Shown here in pieces: positions 7,672 through 16,889 of a stretch of 44,683 bases of DNA. Source of the DNA: an uncultured Prevotellaceae bacterium (GTDB lineage: Bacteria > Bacteroidota > Bacteroidia > Bacteroidales > Bacteroidaceae); the NCBI GenBank assembly GCA_902783165.1, contig CACZPU010000117.1:1-44683 (forward strand), written 5' to 3'. Within the stretch, counting starts at the first letter, position 1. Every line of letters starts with the position of its first letter. Under the pieces are notes generated by a model. The model saw only the letters and a program-made list of their open reading frames with translations. It ran no database searches and was not told the origin of the DNA. Made by a program: the position numbers and the translations under genes.

Positions 7672-10248
7672 CTATTCTTTCTTGCGCATACTTTCCTTGC
7701 CGAAGAGGTAGGGATGGGGCTTGTAGCCTCCGCAATCAACCACAATCTTCTCGAACACGATGGCCGGGTCGAGAGGCTCTATGGTGAGTGTGTGCGTGCC
7801 TGCAGGTGCTTGCAAGGGAATGGCATTGGCCACCACACGGCGCGCCACGGTGGGGTAGTAGATGCTATAGATGTTGTCGGGTTGCTCGTTGAGCAGGCGG
7901 TTGAAATTGCACTCATAGGGTGGCTGGTCGTCGATGGTGACACGGAACCGATGGCCGCCCTTGTTTTGGAAGTCGAGTGTCGATTTGACAACGACATAGA
8001 CATTCTTGACGGGATGGTTGGTGTTGAACTTGTATTCCAGTCGCGGTCCGCCTTGTTGAGGGACGGGGGTGGTGTAAGGTTGTAGGCTCAGGCCGCTTAG
8101 CGTTCGCCCCATGCCCGGTATAAGAGTCCATTGCAGACCATCGGCATTCTGCTGGCTGTGGAAGTGCTCTGCCTCGATGATGACGGCTCCACTGGTTTCC
8201 TCGAAGAGGTTGTTGCCCACGTTGTCGGCCATTCTAGTCACATGGGGCATTACGTCGTGGGGTGCGAAATCGTCGTTCCACGAGCGGTAGCCTATATGCT
8301 TTTGGGTCATCATGCCCTTCCATTTCCCGTTGGCCATCTGGTGGTTGTAGTAGGCGCTGAGCAGGGAGTCGCGCTTGAAGGCTTGTTCGGCCTTGTCGGC
8401 CCAAACGTTGCACTCGGGGTTGCCCATCTTTGCCAAGTGTCGGTTCATGGCCACGGCTTGGTAGAGCCGGTAGATGTTTGCCATGGCTTGGATGGGGAAG
8501 AGTATGATTTGCCGGTAGGCGTCGCGCTGGTCGGCACGTAGTGAGGAGAATTGTTCGAGAGCCTCAGCCTCCATCTGAGTGTAGTCGGCCACCACTTGGG
8601 GCCATTCGTCGAGTGTGTAGGTGGTGTGGTCGAGCATCTCGGCGGTGCATCTTCCGTTGAGTTTCGACACACGGTCGAGCAGGCTTGCTGCTTGCGCTGC
8701 TTGTTGTTCCCCGAAACAAGACTGGCAGAAGGCGCGTTCGTGCTCCCGAATGTCGGCCACGTTGAGGCTTTTGTCACCGTCGGAAGACACATTAGTGATG
8801 TTGCACACCGAGGGGTTCCACGCCATGTCCATGAACAACTGGATGGGGTATTCCATAGGCTTCAGGTCGCCCACATTGAGAATCCACATCTTGTCGATAC
8901 CATATTGTGAGGCGAGCGAGAGTTGCTCCCACATGTTTTGGGCGGGTGTCACGTTGAGCCACTTGGAGTTGCGAGGCGCTCCCACATAGTCCACATGGTA
9001 GTAGAGTCCCCAGCCACCTTTGTGCTTTTTCTCCTTGTCGGTGAGCGGTACACGGCGCACATTGCCCCAGTTGTCGTCGCAAAGAAGGAAAATGACATCA
9101 TCGGGAACCTTCATTCCCGCATCGTAGTAGTCCATCACTTCTTTGTAGAGAGCCCACACCTGTGGTGTCTCCTTGGCGGGCTTGTGAGTAACTTCCTCGA
9201 TGATGCGGCGCTGGTTTTTCACCACTTCCTCGAGCAGACGAGTGTCGGCCTCGGCACTCATGGCTTCATCTCCATCGCCTCGCATACCAATGGTCACCAC
9301 GTCGTCGGTTCCTTTCATGCGCTCTATTCCCTCGCGGAAGAACCGGTCGAGTTGTTGCTTGTTGGTGCGGTAGTTCCATGCTCCCCATTGTTGGCGTTTG
9401 CGAGCATACTCTTGGTGGTTGCGCGCCATTGGCTCGTGGTGAGAGGTGCCTATCACAACGCCCATTTCATCGGCCACACGGCTGTTCTCTGGGTCGTCAG
9501 CATAGAAAGCCCATCCCCACATGGCCGGCCAGAGGAAGTTGCCCTTGAGTCGGAGTATGAGTTCAAACACCTTGGCGTAGAACTCATGTCCGCCATATTC
9601 GGTTCCGAAGGTGTTTTTCACCCACGATGTGAGGCACGGTGCCTCGTCGTTGAGGAAAATGCCACGGTATTTGACGGCTGGCTGCCCATCGGTAAACACA
9701 CCTTTGTTGATGAAGATGTTGTCGTGGTGGGCAATGGGTACGTCTGCCCAATAGTACCATGGCGAGACTCCTATCTGGCGCGACAATTCGTAAATGCCGA
9801 AGATGGTTCCGCGGCGGTCGCTTCCCGCAATGACGAGCCTTTGGTCGGCGGCGGCAATCAGATAGGTTTCGCTCTTGCCTTTGAGTGGGGTGAGGTCTAT
9901 GCTCTTGCCCTTTGCCAATTGTTCGAGCGGTTTGGAATGCCCGAGAGAGCCCACCACGATGTCGGCCTCACTCATTTCGGAGAGCCGCACCTCAGCTCCG
10001 CACACTTTCTTCAGGTCGTTTCGTAAATTGTCAACGGCAATGGAAATTCCTCTTTGGTCGTTGTTGTCAACGCAGATGTTTATCACATTGTTCTTGTTGA
10101 GAAGCCAATCGCCTTTTGCAAAGTTCACGAAAGGTTCGGCAGCCTGTATGTTGGCGAAGACCAAGAGCACGACAGCCATCATCATTGTTTTCCGTATTGG
10201 TGGCAGTGAACCACGGAACAATTGTCTGATGTTAGGATAGTTTCGCAT
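7672..10248 (-). CDS. GH115 xylan alpha-1,2-glucuronidase
   Basis: 858 residues, exported (hydrophobic segment MMMAVVLLVFANIQA; Met22-24 are alternative starts). GH115 enzymes remove (4-O-methyl)-glucuronic acid from internal and terminal xylose of glucuronoxylan. Family features visible: an N-terminal alpha/beta domain ending in AGSDRRGTIFGIYELSRQIGVSPWYYWADVP, the barrel segment KGNFLWPAMWGWAFY, ARNHQEYA, TIGMRGDGDEAM, LLCDDNWGN and WILNVGDLKPMEYP, then a helical part and a C-terminal beta domain (about residues 690-850). Stands 13 kb from the xylan locus, as the last gene of a leftward run after dusB (87 bp gap), with no clear promoter of its own. Fits the locus functionally. Confidence 0.92.
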   Translation of the reverse strand: MRNYPNIRQLFRGSLPPIRKTMMMAVVLLVFANIQAAEPFVNFAKGDWLLNKNNVINICVDNNDQRGISIAVDNLRNDLKKVCGAEVRLSEMSEADIVVGSLGHSKPLEQLAKGKSIDLTPLKGKSETYLIAAADQRLVIAGSDRRGTIFGIYELSRQIGVSPWYYWADVPIAHHDNIFINKGVFTDGQPAVKYRGIFLNDEAPCLTSWVKNTFGTEYGGHEFYAKVFELILRLKGNFLWPAMWGWAFYADDPENSRVADEMGVVIGTSHHEPMARNHQEYARKRQQWGAWNYRTNKQQLDRFFREGIERMKGTDDVVTIGMRGDGDEAMSAEADTRLLEEVVKNQRRIIEEVTHKPAKETPQVWALYKEVMDYYDAGMKVPDDVIFLLCDDNWGNVRRVPLTDKEKKHKGGWGLYYHVDYVGAPRNSKWLNVTPAQNMWEQLSLASQYGIDKMWILNVGDLKPMEYPIQLFMDMAWNPSVCNITNVSSDGDKSLNVADIREHERAFCQSCFGEQQAAQAASLLDRVSKLNGRCTAEMLDHTTYTLDEWPQVVADYTQMEAEALEQFSSLRADQRDAYRQIILFPIQAMANIYRLYQAVAMNRHLAKMGNPECNVWADKAEQAFKRDSLLSAYYNHQMANGKWKGMMTQKHIGYRSWNDDFAPHDVMPHVTRMADNVGNNLFEETSGAVIIEAEHFHSQQNADGLQWTLIPGMGRTLSGLSLQPYTTPVPQQGGPRLEYKFNTNHPVKNVYVVVKSTLDFQNKGGHRFRVTIDDQPPYECNFNRLLNEQPDNIYSIYYPTVARRVVANAIPLQAPAGTHTLTIEPLDPAIVFEKIVVDCGGYKPHPYLFGKESMRKKE

Positions 10249-10335
10249 ATTGAAATGATATTTCTTTATAATATATATGTATTGTTTCCAAATGCTGTAA
10301 ATACTGTTTAAGAAGCGTTTCTGTAAGTGGAACCA

Positions 10336-11388
10336 CTATGCAAGTCGTTGGCGAATGTCCTCGAGAATGGCCAGCAAGTCGGTGGTGTTCTCAGCGCGGA
10401 GCATGGCGATGCGTGTGGAACGGAAGTCGGGAATGCCTTTGAAGATGGGACTTGCCGCCAGATGGCGCCTTGTATGCAGAATGCCGCGGTATTCATTTTC
10501 GCGCTCGTCACCGCCTTTGATGGCGTTGATGCGCTCGATGTTGATGTGCAACTGCTCGATGAGAATGTCGAGTTTCTCCGAGAAGGAGAGTGTTGGCAGT
10601 TGTGCGAGGGCATTTTCGTCGGGCATTTCTGCCAGGTTGCCCTTGCAAGCGTTGAGATAGTCGGAGATTTCCTTGAATATCCACGGTCGGCCGAAGGTGG
10701 CACGTCCAATCATCACCGCATCTACTCCATAGCGGTTGAAAGCCTGTCGCGCTTGCTCAGGAGTGGTGATATCGCCGTTGCCAATGATGGGGATGTGGAT
10801 TCGTGGGTTGTTCTTTACCTCGCCAATGAGTGTCCAATCGGCTTCACCAGTATACATCTGCGAGCGTGTGCGCCCGTGAATGGTAAGTGCCTGTATACCA
10901 CAGTCTTGCAGTTGCTCGGCCAGTTGCGTGATGATAAGTTGTTCTTGGTTCCAGCCAAGGCGGGTTTTCACCGTGACAGGCGTGTTGACGGCCTTCACCA
11001 CTTGGCTCGTAATGTCCAAGAGCAAGGGAATGTTTTGGAGCATTCCCGCACCTGCGCCCTTGCCAGCCACTTTCTTGACAGGGCAGCCGAAGTTAAGGTC
11101 GATAACATCGGGATGTGCTTCTGCCTCAACGATGCGTGCGGCTTCCACCATCTGGGGCACGTCTCGCCCGTAAATCTGAATTCCCACGGGGCGTTCTTCG
11201 TTGGCGATGGTGAGTTTGCTGATGGTGCTTTTCACCGAGCGTACCAAAGCCTCGGCGCTGACGAACTCAGAATAAACCATGGCTGCTCCGAACCTCTTGC
11301 ATAGTAGGCGGAACCCAATGTCGGTAACATCTTCCATGGGTGCGAGAAAGAGCGGGTGGTCTCTGAATTGGATGTTTCCTATTGTCAT
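10336..11388 (-). CDS. dusB: tRNA-dihydrouridine synthase
   Basis: FMN/NADPH enzyme that reduces uridines in the tRNA D-loop. The 350-residue TIM-barrel protein begins with the FMN motif FLAPMEDVTD. The catalytic cysteine is Cys102 in NFGCPVKKV, followed by KGAGAGML, VKTRLGW, TIHGRTRSQMY and GNGDI; GVDAVMIGRATFGRPW closes the barrel. It lies 30 bp downstream of dprA in the same direction, so they probably share a transcript. Confidence 0.94.
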   Translation of the reverse strand: MTIGNIQFRDHPLFLAPMEDVTDIGFRLLCKRFGAAMVYSEFVSAEALVRSVKSTISKLTIANEERPVGIQIYGRDVPQMVEAARIVEAEAHPDVIDLNFGCPVKKVAGKGAGAGMLQNIPLLLDITSQVVKAVNTPVTVKTRLGWNQEQLIITQLAEQLQDCGIQALTIHGRTRSQMYTGEADWTLIGEVKNNPRIHIPIIGNGDITTPEQARQAFNRYGVDAVMIGRATFGRPWIFKEISDYLNACKGNLAEMPDENALAQLPTLSFSEKLDILIEQLHINIERINAIKGGDERENEYRGILHTRRHLAASPIFKGIPDFRSTRIAMLRAENTTDLLAILEDIRQRLA

Positions 11389-11418
11389 GTTGAACGTCCC
11401 ATTTAGTGTTTGTTTATT

Positions 11419-12552
11419 TTAGTCGATGAGGTGATAGCAGCCACCGGCCATTGTTCTTATGATGCCCTTCATCTCGAGTTCGAAAAGCAAGGCGGTGGTT
11501 TGTGCAATGGGCAGGTTGGCCTTAACGGAAAGCATGTTGATTTGCTGGTCGTTCTCTTCCTTGAGCGCTTGTACGATGCTTGTCTCGTCGGGCGAGAGGT
11601 TGGGAAAGAGATTTCGTTCGATACCTTTCTTTTGTGCTTTGGCAAGGAGAGAGTCGTTGGTCCACCCCATGGCGTTGACAAAATCCTCGGCCTTGGTGAT
11701 GAGTGTGGCTCCGTTGTTGAAGATAAGTTGATTGCACCCTTCAGAATAGGTGTCGTTAACACGCCCGGGAAATGCGAACACATCGCGGTTGTACCCACGC
11801 GACAAACGTGCGGTGATGAGCCCTCCGCCATGAACGGCCGACTCCACGAGAATACATGCGTCGCTCATGCCCGCCACAATGCGGTTGCGTCTCACGAAAT
11901 TCATCTTGTCGGCATTGGTCTGTGTGAAGAATTCTGTGAGCAGGCCCCCTTGATGGAGCATGGCATCAGCGGTGGGCTTGTGGCGTGGCGGATAGAGATT
12001 GTCGAGTCCATGAGCAAGTACGGCCACGGTCTCGTATCCGTTTTGGAGCGCTTGCCGGTGGGCGTTGATGTCAACACCATAGGCCATTCCGCTCACCACG
12101 AGCACATGTGGGCAAAGCTGGCGCAAGTCGGCAACGAATTGTCTGACAAGTTCTTGTCCGTAGATAGTGCAGTGGCGAGTGCCCACGATGTTGATTACTC
12201 GTTGCTGATTGAGGTTGGCGTTGCCTTTGTAGAACAGAAGCAAGGGGGCGTCGTCGCACTCTTTGAGTCTTTGCGGATAGTTTGCATCGTTCAAGGGAAT
12301 GGGTAGAATGTCGTGTGCAAGGTCATATTCCAGTTCTGCTTCTGCTCGTTTCAGAGGTTCGTCAATATTTTGCAGACCATGAATGAGTTTGGGCGATGCA
12401 TCGGGTATGATGTCGCGAATGTTGTTTCGGTTCTCAAAGATGGCTGTGGCGCTTCCCAATTGCATGTATAGTTGCCTGAGTCCAGCCAAATGGAAATAGT
12501 TGATGCGTGTGAGCGCCAGGGTGTATAGTATGTCTGTTATTTCCTGATTCAT
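11419..12552 (-). CDS. dprA: DNA-processing protein A
   Basis: DprA protects incoming single-stranded DNA and loads RecA in natural transformation; it is also found in species not known to be competent. 377 residues: N-terminal helical (SAM-like) region, Rossmann-like core with VGTRHCTIYG, SGMAYGVDINAH, LAHGLDNLYPP and the HGGGLITA segment, then a C-terminal winged-helix region (about residues 310-377). Lies 18 bp downstream of the thioesterase gene. No other competence gene is visible. Confidence 0.93.
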   Translation of the reverse strand: MNQEITDILYTLALTRINYFHLAGLRQLYMQLGSATAIFENRNNIRDIIPDASPKLIHGLQNIDEPLKRAEAELEYDLAHDILPIPLNDANYPQRLKECDDAPLLLFYKGNANLNQQRVINIVGTRHCTIYGQELVRQFVADLRQLCPHVLVVSGMAYGVDINAHRQALQNGYETVAVLAHGLDNLYPPRHKPTADAMLHQGGLLTEFFTQTNADKMNFVRRNRIVAGMSDACILVESAVHGGGLITARLSRGYNRDVFAFPGRVNDTYSEGCNQLIFNNGATLITKAEDFVNAMGWTNDSLLAKAQKKGIERNLFPNLSPDETSIVQALKEENDQQINMLSVKANLPIAQTTALLFELEMKGIIRTMAGGCYHLID

Positions 12553-12570
12553 GTTGTGTAGCTTGAAAGA

Positions 12571-12972
12571 TTAAAGCGACTCACCCAGCAGGGCACGGTC
12601 ATACTCCGCGCTCTCGCCCAGTCGGCCGTTGACCAGGCAAACCAATTCAACCGATGCGCGCAGACATAGTTTCTCGTCATCGGCTCGATAGATGTTCTGA
12701 TAGAAAATGTATTTGATGCCTTCCTTCTTCAATGCCAGGCGCGAAATAAACTCGTCGTCGCAACGTAAAGGCACTTTGAACTGCAAGTTCATGCGAGCCA
12801 CCACGGCATCAACACCCTTGGCGTGCATGTCGGCAAAACTCAACCCGCGCTCTTTGAGGAACAGATGGCGCGTGTGCTCCATGTAGTGAAGATAGTTGGC
12901 GTTGTTTACAATACCTTCTATGTCGCATTCGTAATCGCGAACCATCATTCTTGTTTCGAATATGAAGTCCAT
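12571..12972 (-). CDS. YbgC/4-hydroxybenzoyl-CoA-type acyl-CoA thioesterase
   Basis: Hotdog-fold thioesterase of 133 residues. The family motif is RDYECDIEGIVNNANYLHYME, whose acidic residue in the D-x-x-G-I/V-V-N-N-A-N-Y context is the catalytic one; the FKVPLRCDDEF strand follows. Substrate unknown, probably a short acyl-CoA. An in-frame TTG lies at 12981, but the promoter just upstream would start transcription at about 12983, so ATG at 12972 is preferred. First gene of the probable run to dprA and dusB. Confidence 0.87.
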   Translation of the reverse strand: MDFIFETRMMVRDYECDIEGIVNNANYLHYMEHTRHLFLKERGLSFADMHAKGVDAVVARMNLQFKVPLRCDDEFISRLALKKEGIKYIFYQNIYRADDEKLCLRASVELVCLVNGRLGESAEYDRALLGESL

Positions 12973-12988
12973 GCTTGTCAATTTGTTG

Positions 12989-13020
12989 CAAAATTAATTG
13001 AAAAATAAAAGAAAGCCAAA
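12989..13020 (-). promoter_or_regulatory. promoter of the thioesterase-dprA-dusB run
   Basis: On the minus strand TTTG (13020-13017), 20 bp spacer, TAATTTTG (12996-12989): a perfect consensus match. The implied transcript starts about 10 nt before the ATG at 12972, which leaves a very short leader. Confidence 0.7.
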
Positions 13021-13049
13021 TCTCTTGAAAGAAAAATGACATCAGGCGG

Positions 13050-14348
13050 TCAGGCTTTTTGCTTCAGGTATTCGTAGCCGAAACGACATCTCAGACAATC
13101 TTTCTTGTCGCAATATTCCTTCTTGAGTTGGATGAGTGCCTGGCTATCGCCCGCGTTGGATACTTGCAGTCCGCATTGTTGCCACATTCTCACGATGTAG
13201 TTGTTCTCAGCCTTGAGTTGTTCAAGCAAGTCGAACGCCAGGTCGCAAAGTTTGTCTTTGCGCTGGTGTCGCCCGTAGGCGAAGAGCATGGGAATGGCGG
13301 TGTTGATGATGAGCAGGTTCAGCGAGGCGGGCGAGATGTATTTTTCCGTCATGCAACTGGTACTTCCAAAGGTGTAGTGTGTCTCCCAATAAGGAGTGAC
13401 GTGGGTGGTTAGTATGCTCATGAGTTGTTCGGTGGTTGTGCATTCCACGAGCGAGCTTAGGGAGGCTTTCTGCTGATGGTAGAGATTGGCCATTTGCGAG
13501 ATGCGTATATGGGGGAAGTTTTGAGGTCGTAGCCTGAGGAACCGCCATATGCTTGAATCCATGGGTTGTAGGGAGAATTTATGTGCCAGGTAGAGGTATT
13601 CGTTCCGGAGTTTGGTGAAATAGCCTTCCTTGAGTGCTTCCTGCTGGTACCGCTCTGGAATTGTGGAGAGCTCGAGCAAACCGGCTTGCCCCATGAAGAT
13701 GGCTTCTACCTGGAACAGGTCGTCGCGATGATGGGCAACACTTGTCATTGGAATGCATTTCGCCCATGTTTCGAAGGCGTCTCCGTTGACACCGAAACCG
13801 AAATTGCGTGCCAAGGTCATGAAATATCCCGCCTCCCAAGAACCGTTGCAAAGTTCCACTCGTCGGAGTATGGCTTCGGTCTTCTGTTCGAGGCGCTCGG
13901 TTTGCAAGGCGCTTGTCCACGAGTGAACCAAAAGCCTGGGGAGTGAGGGAATGATTCGGTAGCAGGGAGGATAGTTGTCGGTGGCCAACAATTCTTCGTA
14001 GTGATCTTTGACCGACGTCGGTACTTCAATTCTCACTTGCGGAAGGAAATGGCCGCTGGAGGTCTTGACATCAGTATCGACCGTGCCCACCACGTGCAAC
14101 ACAACATTGTCGTAGGCGGCATCATGATCGTGACCGTGAACATACCAGTCGGACGATTTCTGGTGTATTTCCACGTTGCCCACCCAAAGCGTGCCGTTGA
14201 TTTTCACCTTTGCATTGAAAAAATCGGGACCTGCATGGTGGTTGTGAAGTCCCGGGTCGATTACTTCTACGGGTTGCCCGTCGGTTGTTTCCAACTCATT
14301 TAATGGTAGAATCTTGTGTTTCCAACAATAATGCAGTAGTTGTTCCAT
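13050..14348 (-). CDS. DUF2851 family protein
   Basis: 432 residues, no signal peptide. Matches the Bacteroidetes DUF2851 family from the N-terminal pattern MEQLLHYCWKHK, followed by AGPDFFNAKVKI, LWVGNVEIHQKSSDW, and the acid/His cluster HGHDHDAAYDNVVLHVV. The C-terminus has cysteines in EYCDKKDCLRCRFGYEYL (C-x4-C-x2-C), possibly a metal site. The D/E-x-H/K arrangement in the N-terminal half looks nuclease-like, but that is inference; the family has no established role that I know of. Divergent from dapB. Confidence 0.85.
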   Translation of the reverse strand: MEQLLHYCWKHKILPLNELETTDGQPVEVIDPGLHNHHAGPDFFNAKVKINGTLWVGNVEIHQKSSDWYVHGHDHDAAYDNVVLHVVGTVDTDVKTSSGHFLPQVRIEVPTSVKDHYEELLATDNYPPCYRIIPSLPRLLVHSWTSALQTERLEQKTEAILRRVELCNGSWEAGYFMTLARNFGFGVNGDAFETWAKCIPMTSVAHHRDDLFQVEAIFMGQAGLLELSTIPERYQQEALKEGYFTKLRNEYLYLAHKFSLQPMDSSIWRFLRLRPQNFPHIRISQMANLYHQQKASLSSLVECTTTEQLMSILTTHVTPYWETHYTFGSTSCMTEKYISPASLNLLIINTAIPMLFAYGRHQRKDKLCDLAFDLLEQLKAENNYIVRMWQQCGLQVSNAGDSQALIQLKKEYCDKKDCLRCRFGYEYLKQKA

Positions 14349-14374
14349 GGTATTACGATATAATCCAGTGGTGC

Positions 14375-14405
14375 AAAGCTACTCATTTTTTCACAAACAA
14401 AGAAA
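14375..14405 (-). promoter_or_regulatory. promoter of the DUF2851 gene
   Basis: On the minus strand TTTC (14405-14402), 19 bp, TAGCTTTG (14382-14375): one mismatch in the -33 element. It lies 27 bp before the start codon. Confidence 0.5.
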
Positions 14406-14624
14406 TAATTCGACTCTTAAGTCAAAAAAAGCACCGATGCTGGCGGCCTTTTTGTACAATATGTTTACACCAGCGCTCTTTGTTGTTTTTTATCCTAACT
14501 CAGTCTATCCCCGATAGTAGACTCACTTGCTTGCTTGGAATAACCTCATGGAGCAGAAATTGTTTGACCTTTAAACAGATGGCGATTAAAAAATATTGAT
14601 AAAATAATAAAAAGCATTGAATAG

Positions 14625-14656
14625 TTTGTGCAATTGAATGATTTGCATTACTTTTG
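14625..14656 (+). promoter_or_regulatory. dapB-lepB promoter
   Basis: TTTG (14625-14628), 20 bp spacer, TACTTTTG (14649-14656); the start codon follows 24 bp later. Perfect consensus. Confidence 0.7.
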
Positions 14657-14680
14657 CATAGCAATAAACGATAGTGTATT

Positions 14681-15409
14681 ATGAAGATAGCATTGATAGG
14701 TTACGGCAAGATGGGCAAGATGATAGAGCAGATTGCCCGTGACCGGGGACACGAGATTGTGAGTATCATCGACATAGACAACCAAGAGGAGTTTGAGAGC
14801 GATGCTTTCGCCTCGGCCGATGTGGCCATCGAGTTCACCGCACCTCATGTGGCATACGGCAATTATCTGAAGGCGTTTGCCAAGAACGTGAAAGTGGTGT
14901 CGGGCAGTACTGGTTGGATGAAAGACCATGCCGACGATGTGAAGAGGCTTTGCACCGAGGGCGGGCAGACTCTTTTCTGGGCTTCCAATTTCTCCATCGG
15001 GGTGGCTATCTTCTCGGCCGTGAACCGCTATTTGGCAAAGATAATGAATAATTTCGGCCAATACGACGTACACATGGAGGAAACCCACCATATACACAAA
15101 ATAGATGCACCAAGCGGAACCGCCATTACCTTGGCAGAGGATATTGTCGACAATATGCAGCGCAAGCAATCGTGGGTAAAGGGACAAGAAAACCAACCCT
15201 ATGACAAATCAACACTTCGCATCGACTCTCTGCGCCGTGGAGAGGTTCCTGGCATTCATACCATTCGCTACGATAGCGATGCAGACATGATCACTATCAG
15301 CCACGATGCGCACAATCGTCGTGGATTTGCCCTCGGGGCCGTGCTTGCCGCCGAATACACCAAGGAACACCAGGGCTTGCTCACCATAAATGATATGTTT
15401 AAGTTTTAA
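14681..15409 (+). CDS. dapB: 4-hydroxy-tetrahydrodipicolinate reductase
   Basis: NAD(P)H-dependent reductase in the diaminopimelate/lysine pathway. 242 residues, starting with the nucleotide-binding LIGYGKMGKMI. VVSGSTGW follows near residue 75, ASNFSIGVAIF near 105, and the substrate signature EETHHIHKIDAPSGTA near 133-148. Normal length. Followed by lepB after 5 bp, so cotranscribed. Confidence 0.95.
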   Translation: MKIALIGYGKMGKMIEQIARDRGHEIVSIIDIDNQEEFESDAFASADVAIEFTAPHVAYGNYLKAFAKNVKVVSGSTGWMKDHADDVKRLCTEGGQTLFWASNFSIGVAIFSAVNRYLAKIMNNFGQYDVHMEETHHIHKIDAPSGTAITLAEDIVDNMQRKQSWVKGQENQPYDKSTLRIDSLRRGEVPGIHTIRYDSDADMITISHDAHNRRGFALGAVLAAEYTKEHQGLLTINDMFKF

Positions 15410-15414
15410 AGAAG

Positions 15415-16857
15415 ATGATAGACAAGAATAAGAAAAAACTCAATCCGAAAGTGCAATGGACAAAGTTCATCTGCGTGCTCATACTCTATCTTTTGTTCCT
15501 CTATTGGGTCAAATCGTGGTGGGGACTACTTGTGGTGCCTTTCATCTATGATATATATATCACCAAGAAAATCAAATGGCAATGGTGGAAAGATAGCGAA
15601 GGGCCAGTCAAGTTCGTCATGTCGTGGGTGGACGCACTGGTGTTCGCTTTGGTGGCCGTATACTTCATTAATCAGTTCTTTTTCCAAAACTATGTGATTC
15701 CCAGCAGTTCGTTGGAGAAATCTCTGCTCACTGGCGACTATCTCTTCGTGTCGAAAGTAAGCTATGGTCCACGTATACCGCAAACACCACTCACTATGCC
15801 ACTCACGCAACACACCCTTCCAATGCTCGAATGCAAGAGCTATTTCGACTGGCCCCATTGGGACTATCGCCGCGTAAAGGGATTGGGTAAGGTGAAACAA
15901 AACGATATTGTGGTGTTCAACTATCCTTCAGGCGACTCACTTTGTAGCAATACACAATATCAAGCGGCCGACTACTATCTGCTTTGCCACTCGTTTGGAA
16001 GTCAGCTGATTCCCGAGGAGAACAAACCTAATCTTGACTCGCTAACCGCCCAGCAACGATGGGATTACTATCAGCTGGAGTTTGCTCTTGGTAGACGCTA
16101 CATTCTTGAGAACAAACCGGAGTACGGGAGCGTGATAGCACGTCCCACCGACCGTCGGGAGAACTATGTGAAACGTTGTGTGGGACTCCCTGGGCAAACC
16201 TTGCAAATAAAGAACCATATCGTGTACACCGACGGCAAGGCTAACAAAGAGCCCGACGAGGTGCAATACACTTACCGCATGAAACTCAAGCAGATGATTC
16301 CCGATGAGATGATGAAGGAACTCGGCATCAGCATGGAGGACATGACAAGTCTCAACAAGTTTGGATTCATGCCAATGACCAAGCATACAGTAGACGTGCT
16401 AAAGAAGCGCACCGACTTGGTAGAGTCTATCACTCCCAATATAGATGCTTCTACAAGTGACATTTATCCGCTTAACGGACATATGGGATGGACACGCGAT
16501 AACTATGGCCCGATATGGATTCCCGCCAAGGGAAAGACCGTCCAGCTCAACCTCGACAATATTGCCATTTATGAGCGTCCCATTCGCGTATACGAAGATA
16601 ACCAGCTAGAAGTACGTGACGGCAAAATATTTATCAATGGAAAGGAAACCACCGAGTATACGTTCAAGATGGACTACTATTGGATGATGGGCGACAACAG
16701 GCATAATTCAGCCGACTCGCGCTATTGGGGATTTGTGCCTGAAGACCACATCGTGGGCAAGCCCATTTTCATCTGGTGGAGTAGCGATCCCGACCGACAT
16801 GGCTTTGGCGGTATCAGATGGAATAGGTTGTTCCGTTGGGTGGACAACATCAAATAG
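15415..16857 (+). CDS. lepB: signal peptidase I
   Basis: Membrane serine protease that removes signal peptides. 480 residues with two hydrophobic segments at about 17-45 and 70-88. The nucleophile serine lies in YVIPSSSLEKSLL, the general-base lysine in YVKRCVGLPGQ, and the box GDNRHNSADSRYWGFVP lies near the end. The usual IPSGSM reads IPSSSL here, so Gly and Met are replaced. About 200 residues are inserted between the catalytic boxes, as in other large Bacteroidetes LepB proteins. Confidence 0.93.
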   Translation: MIDKNKKKLNPKVQWTKFICVLILYLLFLYWVKSWWGLLVVPFIYDIYITKKIKWQWWKDSEGPVKFVMSWVDALVFALVAVYFINQFFFQNYVIPSSSLEKSLLTGDYLFVSKVSYGPRIPQTPLTMPLTQHTLPMLECKSYFDWPHWDYRRVKGLGKVKQNDIVVFNYPSGDSLCSNTQYQAADYYLLCHSFGSQLIPEENKPNLDSLTAQQRWDYYQLEFALGRRYILENKPEYGSVIARPTDRRENYVKRCVGLPGQTLQIKNHIVYTDGKANKEPDEVQYTYRMKLKQMIPDEMMKELGISMEDMTSLNKFGFMPMTKHTVDVLKKRTDLVESITPNIDASTSDIYPLNGHMGWTRDNYGPIWIPAKGKTVQLNLDNIAIYERPIRVYEDNQLEVRDGKIFINGKETTEYTFKMDYYWMMGDNRHNSADSRYWGFVPEDHIVGKPIFIWWSSDPDRHGFGGIRWNRLFRWVDNIK

Positions 16858-16889
16858 GCAACCCCATTGACCTAAGCCAATTGAGATTG

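Larger units (their letters stand above)
14349..14680. other. divergent intergenic region
   Basis: The 332 bp between DUF2851 and dapB contain their two divergent promoters at the edges (14375-14405 and 14625-14656). The middle 220 bp are AT-rich, with no recognisable gene, repeat or RNA. Confidence 0.6.

Noticed and set aside
8923-10026. 367-codon frame antisense to GH115
   Set aside because: A shadow of the strongly supported GH115 gene; no recognisable domain.
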